Below, in pieces: positions 23,871 through 32,009 of a stretch of DNA of 64,000 nt; the first letter of the stretch is position 1, and each line of letters opens with the position of its first letter. A model generated the notes under the pieces. The model was not told the DNA's origin, searched no databases, and saw only the letters and a list, made by a program, of their open reading frames with translations. This DNA comes from Phycomyces blakesleeanus NRRL 1555(-). Its lineage: Eukaryota > Mucoromycota > Mucoromycetes > Mucorales > Phycomycetaceae. The position numbers and the translations under genes were made by a program. The stretch spans positions 372,001 through 436,000 of the forward strand of contig NW_017265144.1 in NCBI RefSeq assembly GCF_001638985.1. The letters run 5' to 3'.

Positions 23871-25802
23871 CTAACACGTCTTACTGTTTGATGTACTTAT
23901 AAGAACAGTTTCAATATTCCCAAATCTCAATTCGCTGTATCCTTTGTCAAGCTCGAGTTTATCGTCCATATATTTGATCTTTTTATCATAGAAGTCAAAG
24001 TCTTCTAACGTTTCGCTGATTTTACTCGCCTGAAAGTTTTGATAGTACTCAAGTGCTATATCGGCTTCTTCCTTCGAAAGTTTTCTAGTGTCTAGTATAT
24101 GTGCATAATTATACCCATAGTTCCAATATGTATAGATCCAATCAATATTGTGAATTGCTACTACAGGGCATTCGGAATCCATATTCTCTTTTTCTCTTCC
24201 GTTCTTTGTATCTGATAATTGAGAGTCGTTTAATTGAGACAGGAGGGTCAGACCACCAGCATTGCTTGCATTCATTTCTTCGTATGACGTGCAATATTGA
24301 ACCTGACTGATGTTTAAAGTCTTTAAGAAAGTATGTGACATGTCAAATAACAGACGTCCGGTTTCTTCGCAAATAGATCCCGTTGCGCACAAGCCATTCA
24401 AAGTCATATGTCTTAAACTTCTACACCTAAAAGAGATATTCTTAAATACTTCAGCGGCTGCAGAGAATTTTAGTAATGTCAAAACCATTAATCCATGATG
24501 CTGCTGTTTCTGTTCTGATTCCTTGGTTGTTGTGTTTGGATTAATAAACAATTTTCCACCACCAAATTTTAGCTGTATAAGGGCCACACATTTGTCCAAT
24601 ATGTTGTCTAGATTAAGAGACACATTGCTGCCACTGATGCAAATGTCTGTCAAAAGTGGGTAGTAATAGGATAGTTCGATAGCCGTATCTTGGTCATTGT
24701 AGTTATATGTAAAACCTGTAACCGAAAGGCTCTTGAGTGTTTCAGAGAAGGATTGTAAGATTGTGTTAACGTCAATTGGGTATGAATCGTCTACTTTGCC
24801 ATCTTGTGTTGCATCCAACGTCAAATGCTTAAGAGGGACTTTTAAAGCATAAAATAATTCCCATAAAACAAAGTCAGAAAGCTCGAAATATTTGTCGTTT
24901 GTAAAATCGAATGTTTCCAGGTGTTGAAATGCATTTGGATTAGAGTGAAGAAGAGATATGATTCTTTGCCTCTCGTCTGCATCTATTAGATTACCACTTA
25001 TCCCCGTGGAATTCAGCTTTAGCGAACGCAGGTTTGGATATTTGTAACCAAAGTAATACAGCCACAAAGGATTCCATTCATTCCAATTTCCATTCAAATA
25101 ATCGCTTTTGTTTTCGAATTTTTTCGAGTTTATATCTAGGTATGTCACTGCAAAAGCCGGTGTTGTATCTGGTATTGTGTCCAATGCAGCCGAAAGGTCA
25201 GGACTGAGATATATTTTAGCCTTTATAGATGATAGGCTTTGCAAGTTTTGGTGTATTCTGTCCAAGTCATACACATCAAACTCTATGCGACAACTTGGTC
25301 CTTTCTTAAGTATTTCTAATTCATGAAGCAAGCTACATGTAGCTATAAGTTCAAGAAGGATTTGTGCTTGGTCCGTTTCACCGGTTTGTCTGTATTGTAT
25401 TCTCAAACTTTTCAGAGACTTCCATATATTGTCAGATCTTGTTATTTCTGTATAAATATCTGTATACACTATATCCTCTATGTCCAGGCGCTTCAAGTTT
25501 GGAAAGCATCTGAATAGCGTAGAAAATTTCTCGTCTGATATTTCTGGCCAATAACGGCGAAGACGTATGTGTAAGCTGTGAACCAAAAAGGGGTATGTTG
25601 CGGGTATATTTTGAGAGTTTTTAATATTGTTGGTAAGTCTTTGCATGCCTTCATAGGTAAATATCCACATGTTTCTCCACAGAGCATTTTGAAACGGGTA
25701 TCTCCATCTTTTGCACGTAAGAGTACAAGAGTGTCTGTCCGTTGTCGATAGATTATCCCCAATTTGTGCAAGAATTTCGTATGGTAGTTTTGATATTCCC
25801 AT
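23871..25802 (-). CDS. F-box / leucine-rich-repeat-type protein
   Basis: The product is 643 residues from the Met at 25802 (MGISKLPYEILAQIGDNL). The longer in-frame start at 25964 would add 54 residues read from a TA microsatellite and is unlikely. Residues 3-45 are the F-box, expected to bind Skp1 in an SCF ubiquitin ligase. The rest is LRR-like with the family hallmark NPLWLYYFGYKYPNLRSLKL and a conserved C-terminus (LSKEEADIALEYYQNFQ, then GYSELRFGNIE). The gene is uninterrupted and probably functional. It lies in tandem with the 28005 paralogue, the same way round, about 410 nt downstream of that gene's stop. Confidence 0.85.
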   Translation of the reverse strand: MGISKLPYEILAQIGDNLSTTDRHSCTLTCKRWRYPFQNALWRNMWIFTYEGMQRLTNNIKNSQNIPATYPFLVHSLHIRLRRYWPEISDEKFSTLFRCFPNLKRLDIEDIVYTDIYTEITRSDNIWKSLKSLRIQYRQTGETDQAQILLELIATCSLLHELEILKKGPSCRIEFDVYDLDRIHQNLQSLSSIKAKIYLSPDLSAALDTIPDTTPAFAVTYLDINSKKFENKSDYLNGNWNEWNPLWLYYFGYKYPNLRSLKLNSTGISGNLIDADERQRIISLLHSNPNAFQHLETFDFTNDKYFELSDFVLWELFYALKVPLKHLTLDATQDGKVDDSYPIDVNTILQSFSETLKSLSVTGFTYNYNDQDTAIELSYYYPLLTDICISGSNVSLNLDNILDKCVALIQLKFGGGKLFINPNTTTKESEQKQQHHGLMVLTLLKFSAAAEVFKNISFRCRSLRHMTLNGLCATGSICEETGRLLFDMSHTFLKTLNISQVQYCTSYEEMNASNAGGLTLLSQLNDSQLSDTKNGREKENMDSECPVVAIHNIDWIYTYWNYGYNYAHILDTRKLSKEEADIALEYYQNFQASKISETLEDFDFYDKKIKYMDDKLELDKGYSELRFGNIETVLISTSNSKTC

Positions 25803-25862
25803 AATAAGAATTATATAAAGGGAGGAAGAGAGGAAGAGAGGAAGAGAGGAAAAAGAATATAT

Positions 25863-25897
<35 letters not shown>

Positions 25898-25977
25898 CAA
25901 TAAAACTAATATCGACAGTTATAAAAAGAGAAATACGCCGGCAAGCTGATACTATGAGATACATATTTGGTTACATT

Positions 25978-25995
25978 TGAGTCATTGAGGTAACC
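25978..25995 (-). promoter_or_regulatory. conserved upstream block of the F-box family
   Basis: The minus strand reads GGTTACCTCAATGACTCA 193 nt upstream of the ATG at 25802. It fits the family consensus. A TA microsatellite follows between it and the ATG, as in other members. Confidence 0.5.
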
Positions 25996-26214
25996 ATTAT
26001 GGTGTACAGGGCGCAGTAAGCTGCCTACACACAAAGAAGTTTATCTAAGAAACATTGATAGTATGTAAGTGTTAAAGAAATAACATGTTCATGTATAAAT
26101 ATACTTGCTATTAAATAGCTATTGTTAGTTCAAGCTGCTGCTATTTTATTTTATTTTTACTTCCTACTTTAATGAAAGCACTGCACTGTAAACACATAAC
26201 AATCTAACACCTTG

Positions 26215-28005
26215 TCAATTTGGCTTTTGTAACACAATATCTTTTTTCTGAAGAAGGACAAAAAGAAGAAGACAAGCTCGGAATTGGATATAAATGTCAG
26301 CAAACTGAAAGCAGTCAGTATATTCCATATCATTATATGTGTAGAGCCATGTGATATTGTTACATTCTGTTCTCGGGTAGTTTGAATCTATTTCTGTTCT
26401 TTTTATTGTGTCCCTTTCATTTGACAGCGGATTGTCATATAATTCAGATACGAGTACCAGACTGGCCCAATCGCCATAACTATGTATTCGGTCTGATCCG
26501 TGGAATTGAACCTGGCCAATTTTCAAAGTCTTTAAGAAAGTATGTGACATGTCGATTAACAAACATCCGGTTTTTTCGCAAACAGATTCGCCAATCCACA
26601 AAGACCTCAAATCCATACGTTTCAGATTTCTACATCTGAAAGAGATGCAAGTAAGTACTTCAGGCGCTATAGAGCATTTCTCCAATGTCAAAGATCGAAG
26701 GCTATGCTGATGCTGATCTGTCTCTTCAGTTGTCGTTCTTGACTTAATTAACAATCTTCCACCACAAATTTCTAGCTGTTTGAGGGCCACACATCTGTCC
26801 AATATGCTATCTATATAAAGCAACACATCGCTGCCGCTGATGCAAAGGTTCGTCAAAAACGGGCAGTAAGAGGGTATTTCCATGACTGAATTCTGGTCCA
26901 CCTCTCTATATAAAAACCCTGTAAGAGAAAGAGTCTCGAGTGTTTCAGAAAAGGATTGTATAATTCTGCTGAAATCCACTGGGTTTGAATCGTCTACTGC
27001 GTAATTATTTGTTGCATCCAATGACAAATGCTTAAGAGGAACTCTTAATGCACAAAGCAATTCCCATAAAATAAGATCGGAAGACTCGAAATATCTGTCG
27101 GTAGTGAGATCAAATGTTTCAAGGTGCTGAAATGCGTTGGGGTTGGATCGAAAAAGAGATATCATTGTTTGCCTCTCGTCTGAGCTTATCGCATCAGAGC
27201 ACATGTCCGTAGCTTCTAGCTTTAGATATCGCAAGTTTGGATACTTGTAGCCAAAATAGTATAGCCATAAAGGATTCCATTCGTTCCAGTTTCTACTAAA
27301 TTCACCGTCATGGTTTTCGTATTTTTTCGAGTTTATATCCAGGGACGTCACGGAAAGTGCCGGCGTCGTATATGGAATTGTGTTCAGTGTAGTCAAAAAG
27401 TCAGAACTGAGATACATTTCAGCGTCAATAAACGATAGGCTTTGCAAGTTTTGGTGCATGTTGTTAAAGTCCTCCACACCGAACTCCAAGCAAAAACCAT
27501 CTCCGTACTTAATTATTTGTAATTGTTGGAGCATGTTACATGTATTTATAAATTCAGGTAGTTCTTTTGTTGATTGTCTTTCTGTATATGCGCTGTATTT
27601 TACTATCAAAATTTCCAGAGAATTCCATACGTTGTCTGATCTTGTTGTATCTGTGTAAATATATTTATATATTTCACCGTTTAAATGCAGACACTTCAGG
27701 TTTGGTAGGTATCTGAATAATTCAGAGAATTGTATCGCTAATATCTCTGGCGCAGAGCAATAATAATTTATGTGTAGACTGTAAACCCAGGGGCCGCGAA
27801 ATATGGATGTACTTTGGGAGACTTTAACCATGTCGATAAGATTCTGCAAGCTATCACAGTCATGAATATATATGTTTTTCCACAGAATCTCTTGAAACAT
27901 GTATCTCCATCCCTTGCACGTAAGAGAACAAGAGCGTCTGTCTTCTGGCAATACAATATCGGCGATTTTCAAAAGAATCTCGGCTGGTATTGTTGAGAAT
28001 CCCAT
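26215..28005 (-). CDS. F-box / LRR-type protein with replaced C-terminus
   Basis: The product is 596 residues starting MGFSTIPAEILLKIADIV, with F-box residues 3-45 and the hallmark NPLWLYYFGYKYPNLRYLKL. It aligns with paralogues up to about residue 555 (NNITWLYTYNDMEY) and then departs. The last 40 or so residues are hydrophobic and unrelated, and the conserved LSKE...YYQNFQ...GYGELR tail is missing. The DNA encoding the new tail resembles the distal upstream region of other family members (compare 23400-23540), so the 3' end seems to have been lost by recombination onto the next unit's 5' flank. Whether the product still works is unknown. Confidence 0.78.
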   Translation of the reverse strand: MGFSTIPAEILLKIADIVLPEDRRSCSLTCKGWRYMFQEILWKNIYIHDCDSLQNLIDMVKVSQSTSIFRGPWVYSLHINYYCSAPEILAIQFSELFRYLPNLKCLHLNGEIYKYIYTDTTRSDNVWNSLEILIVKYSAYTERQSTKELPEFINTCNMLQQLQIIKYGDGFCLEFGVEDFNNMHQNLQSLSFIDAEMYLSSDFLTTLNTIPYTTPALSVTSLDINSKKYENHDGEFSRNWNEWNPLWLYYFGYKYPNLRYLKLEATDMCSDAISSDERQTMISLFRSNPNAFQHLETFDLTTDRYFESSDLILWELLCALRVPLKHLSLDATNNYAVDDSNPVDFSRIIQSFSETLETLSLTGFLYREVDQNSVMEIPSYCPFLTNLCISGSDVLLYIDSILDRCVALKQLEICGGRLLIKSRTTTEETDQHQHSLRSLTLEKCSIAPEVLTCISFRCRNLKRMDLRSLWIGESVCEKTGCLLIDMSHTFLKTLKIGQVQFHGSDRIHSYGDWASLVLVSELYDNPLSNERDTIKRTEIDSNYPRTECNNITWLYTYNDMEYTDCFQFADIYIQFRACLLLFVLLQKKDIVLQKPN

Positions 28006-28128
28006 AATACTAATAATAATAATATATAAAGATGAGAGAGAGATAGAGAGACGTAAAAAACAAGTGTATTGAAATAGATATGTGCGTGTGAATAAAATTA
28101 AAATCGAAAGCTAGAAGCCCCTTACATT

Positions 28129-28146
28129 TGAATCATTGAGGTAACC
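28129..28146 (-). promoter_or_regulatory. conserved upstream block of the F-box family
   Basis: The minus strand reads GGTTACCTCAATGATTCA 141 nt upstream of the ATG at 28005. This is the shortest spacing in the set, and the TA run found in other members is absent here. Confidence 0.5.
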
Positions 28147-29536
28147 GTAAATATTTACAAGGCACAATCAGCTGTCCGTAAACAAACAACTTAAAATAAT
28201 AATAAAAGCTGTTAGTATACAAGTGCTGTCGAAAAAACATGTTCATATATGAATATACTCAAAATCAACCAGCTATCATAAGTTCATGTTGTTGCTGTCA
28301 ATTTTTTTTTAGACTTTAATGAAAGCATTGTGGAATAAATCATATGAAAAGCTAATGTTCTCTTCATCTGGCTTGTGAAACACGTTATTATTTTCTTTGA
28401 AGGGTGGTCAGAAAATAAAGAAGAGAACCAACTTGCGGAAGTCGGAATGAATGACAGATAGACTGCCAAAACTATAGGTTTCCGAGTGCGACTACATATG
28501 CCTTTTACAACAACGAATGAATGGACACAGACCATATAGAGAGTGCATAAGAAGAGTTAATGGTGGTATTCACGCCACAAGTCTTTCCACCATAGCATCA
28601 CACGATACCTAAAATACAAACCTTACATGAAACAATTTTGGAACTGTATGTTACTCGAGCGATTTTTGTTGTACTTAATCTCTAAAATTCCACCATAGGG
28701 TTTACATATTTTTGTATTATTTTTTGTTTTTATTTTATTTTACACCATTTTTAATAAGGCAAAGTAATATTTAGTTACGACAACCTTATTTATACTGTTC
28801 TTGGAGAAGAAGGAGTTGAAGATTTCTTTCAGGCATTGTTTAATGCTTGCCCTTAGAGTTCCTAATCGATATATGACTCAGAAGAGCAAAGACATTCCTT
28901 TAAAAGAGCATTTATTATTTTGCAGTGATTATTTATTCACTTCTAGGCCCAATATGCGCTTTCAAAAAGTTGGCATGTTAATATAGACGTTCATTATTAT
29001 TATTTCTTGGGCTTCTCTGTAAATTTAACGGAATTCCGGGTTACTGATCGATATCCAAATGACAATAGATACAATTGGTGGACTTATACCCTTACCAATT
29101 TGGACGATTGAAGAGCCTCAAACAGTTTTATAGCCCATTTTATAAATGTGTGTATTTTTATTAGTAAAAGGCAATTAAATAGAAATGAAGAAATAAAATA
29201 ACACTAGCATAATTATTTTTTTATGAAAAATAGCTATGAAAATATGGCTGTTTAGTATGATGTATATGGGACATTATCTCGCATTTTATCTACATTTTGA
29301 AGGTGAAAATACACCTTCGACATGTACAATATTTTTATCATTTTGGAAATTTTATGTTACATTATTACTACATATGTTATGTCTCTGTGTGTAAGGTCTG
29401 GGGACGTGAGAAGTACCTTAAATAAATACTTATTTCTGGGAAAGTTATGATATTGTAATATTGTTTAATTTGTTCGAATACCAAAAGGGATAGTATAGCT
29501 TTAAATCAATTATGTTTCTTAAAAAGCAACAAAATC
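28147..29536. other. AT-rich intergenic region
   Basis: No gene is supported. The proximal part (to about 28560) still resembles upstream regions of other family members. A short plus-strand stretch near 28800-28985 has an ORF of 61 codons without recognisable features. Confidence 0.5.
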
Positions 29537-29549
29537 TATACTACAGTCA
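29537..29549. repeat. LINE target-site duplication, left
   Basis: TATACTACAGTCA immediately before the LINE is repeated exactly at 34853-34865 immediately after its A-rich tail. This is the signature of target-primed insertion. Confidence 0.92.
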
Positions 29550-29615
29550 CAAAAGAATAGTTTTACGGAAATTCATATAACCGATACAAGTTAATACCAA
29601 TTAACGTTTTCTGAC

Positions 29616-30962
29616 ATGAGTACCCCTGAGGGATTGAACCCACAGGACAGGGCACACACGTTACGGCAAGGTAACCCACCTAACCGTGCCCAGTCTACAA
29701 CACTACGTCCAAAGAACAAATCTTTGCACATCTTCACTGCTCCCAACTTTGACAAGAATATGATTGTGGATCTTGCATCCGCTGCATGGGCTAGTACCAT
29801 CCATCCAATGAGTGTCTTGTTTAATCTCGGAAAACTCGTTCCCGCAAGGGACGTGGATGATGTTCTCTCTGACTGTGTAGGCCGGATGACCTCTCTCACT
29901 CTCCGTTATACTCGCTCAAAAGACCTTCTGGCAGAAGCCTTCTTTACTAACCCTTCCTCCCGCACCAAAGCAACGTCCGACGGGTTGACCTATCAGAACA
30001 CCCGAATCATTGCTACACCAAGATTGCCTTCTAACAGCCACATTGTTAAGGTTAATCTTTACCGTATTAACGCCTGCGATCCTAGCACAGATCTACTCGA
30101 GCCCATCGAAAATGCATTCCGGCCTTTTGGCAAAATCGTTCAGCTGAGAGCTTATCTCTCACACCGTGGTACTTTCCGTGGCGAAGCCACTATCTATTTA
30201 GACACCTCTGGACAAGATGAAGTCCGCAGTCTCCCAAGCCGTCTCCACCTTGGTGGGTCTCTTTCCTGCCTTGCTGAGCTCCGCTCCACCGATATCACAC
30301 CTGTGTGTGGATACTGCCGAGAGGAAGGGCATTATCTACGCTCCTGCACAAAACGTCCTCCCCGCGCACCTCGCTGCCAACGATGCGGTGTTTTTGGTCA
30401 CGCCATAGACAGTCGCGAGTGCCCCACTCATCCAGACAATATCGAAGCCGAGCGGGCTATCCAAGAGCAGCAGCAGATTGCACTTGCCGATACTGCGTCC
30501 CTTCGCGCACACCAATACTCGGTCGCTATGATAGAGACACCCGTACCACCAGTCACTTCATCAACCTTGACTCCTACCCATGCTTCACCCATTCTCAACC
30601 CACCTGCTACACACACAATACGTCGCCGTTCCATATCAGTGATGAATACTCGCGCCATGACGACCAGAAACCGGACCCCACACAACGACAATCCCCCAAT
30701 TCCATTTGATACAACTATGTATGACCCGACTGGCCGTGGGCTCAATGCCAGCAAGCACTCACCAGGCGCCCGAGGCCTACATAGTCGCGATGATGGCATT
30801 AACCCAGCAATTTACACTGATGACGAACTTCGACAGTCTCTTTTTGAGGCCACTCTCCGGACTCGCGCCCAAGGTGCATTCCCGTATACTGATCTGGATG
30901 GTAACACACCTATGACTGATGGAACTGAAAAGTCTGACCGCTCAGGTCAGCCAAGTTCATAA
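29616..30962 (+). CDS. LINE ORF1 gag-like protein with zinc knuckles
   Basis: The 448-residue product differs from the copy-1 protein by one Pro/Ser change near residue 318. An RRM-like region (about 145-225) precedes two knuckles, CGYC-x4-H-x4-C and CQRC-x4-H-x6-C, near residues 230-270. The expected role is binding of element RNA and chaperone activity in the retrotransposition particle. The TAA stop at 30960-30962 abuts the ATG of the next ORF with no gap, which would suit translational reinitiation by the terminating ribosome. Confidence 0.9.
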   Translation: MSTPEGLNPQDRAHTLRQGNPPNRAQSTTLRPKNKSLHIFTAPNFDKNMIVDLASAAWASTIHPMSVLFNLGKLVPARDVDDVLSDCVGRMTSLTLRYTRSKDLLAEAFFTNPSSRTKATSDGLTYQNTRIIATPRLPSNSHIVKVNLYRINACDPSTDLLEPIENAFRPFGKIVQLRAYLSHRGTFRGEATIYLDTSGQDEVRSLPSRLHLGGSLSCLAELRSTDITPVCGYCREEGHYLRSCTKRPPRAPRCQRCGVFGHAIDSRECPTHPDNIEAERAIQEQQQIALADTASLRAHQYSVAMIETPVPPVTSSTLTPTHASPILNPPATHTIRRRSISVMNTRAMTTRNRTPHNDNPPIPFDTTMYDPTGRGLNASKHSPGARGLHSRDDGINPAIYTDDELRQSLFEATLRTRAQGAFPYTDLDGNTPMTDGTEKSDRSGQPSS

Positions 30963-32009
30963 ATGACTGTACAACATCTTCGCATAGGAACCTTGAATGT
31001 TCGAGGTCTCCTCTCTACCATCAATAACCCGCAATCCCCAAAACTTCTTTTCATCCGACACCTTCGTACCCTTTCCCCTTCCCTTTCATTACTTGCTCTC
31101 CAAGAGACTCGTTTACTCCCTATACATCACTCATCTATTCACCTTACATTCCAAGCACAGGCCAGCCTATGGACCCCACATTGCGGCCTCGTCTCTTTCG
31201 ATCCCCTCCTCCAATTATCTCAACTGCATGTTTCTCCTGACAACCGTGCACTCGTTGTCAAGGTTACACATACCGACCATCGTGTTAATCCTTTTGTAGT
31301 TGTGGTTATTTATGCACCCAACATTCCTTCCCACCGGCGTACTTTCTTCTCCTCATTAGCACGCACTCTCCCTACTGTCATTCCTTCCCTGCCCGCCTTT
31401 ATTCTGGGGGACTTTAACTGTGATCTTAGCCATCGTCGCAGCCATCCACCGGACTGGAAAGGATACATTCAGGGTAATTGCGTGGATGCCATCACTAATT
31501 CTTCTTCACCCCCGTTACCCACTTTCCACAGCTTTCGCACCCGCACACGCATCGACTACATTTTCCGTCCACACAGCATTGTTACCGAACGCCCTGATGT
31601 AACATTTATCAATCCTTTATGGACTGACCACTGCCTTCTTGCGGTCTCCATTCCTTTCTCTCGCCCACCAGGTCCTGGAGTCTGGAGGTTTAATACGCAA
31701 TATCTCCTGCATGATGAATTTGATGCTCTCATTACCGATTTTCTGGATAAGGCCGACTCTTTTCTCTCTCCTTACATGTCTTCCGGTTCTCGGTGGGATC
31801 ATATTAAGCATGCTATCAAACAGCTCGCCCTAACGTACTCTAAACGAGTTCAACGTCAACTCCGAAATCAGGAACGCCATCTTCATCGTGCTCGAAATGA
31901 ACTTGCAATTCATACTCGTTCTCCTCAACTTCTCCGCATTGAACATGAGCTTGCCACCATACAATTGTCTCGGGCCTCCACCTTGGCTGCCAGATCTGGT
32001 GCTAAATAG
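30963..32009 (+). CDS. LINE ORF2 part 1: APE-type endonuclease
   Basis: The product is 348 residues with the endonuclease/exonuclease/phosphatase signature: LNVRG near 14, LQET near 47, GDFN near 148, RIDYI near 196 and TDH near 220. It would nick host DNA to prime reverse transcription. It ends in UAG at 32007-32009, yet the sequence after the stop continues in the same frame as typical linker and reverse transcriptase. A single-stop readthrough product would be about 1237 residues, the size expected for a LINE ORF2. The stop is shared with copy 1. Confidence 0.9.
   Translation: MTVQHLRIGTLNVRGLLSTINNPQSPKLLFIRHLRTLSPSLSLLALQETRLLPIHHSSIHLTFQAQASLWTPHCGLVSFDPLLQLSQLHVSPDNRALVVKVTHTDHRVNPFVVVVIYAPNIPSHRRTFFSSLARTLPTVIPSLPAFILGDFNCDLSHRRSHPPDWKGYIQGNCVDAITNSSSPPLPTFHSFRTRTRIDYIFRPHSIVTERPDVTFINPLWTDHCLLAVSIPFSRPPGPGVWRFNTQYLLHDEFDALITDFLDKADSFLSPYMSSGSRWDHIKHAIKQLALTYSKRVQRQLRNQERHLHRARNELAIHTRSPQLLRIEHELATIQLSRASTLAARSGAK

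Noticed and set aside
25803..25964. 54-residue N-terminal extension of the 23871-25802 gene
   Set aside because: It is read from a TA microsatellite and purine-rich repeats of the 5' region.
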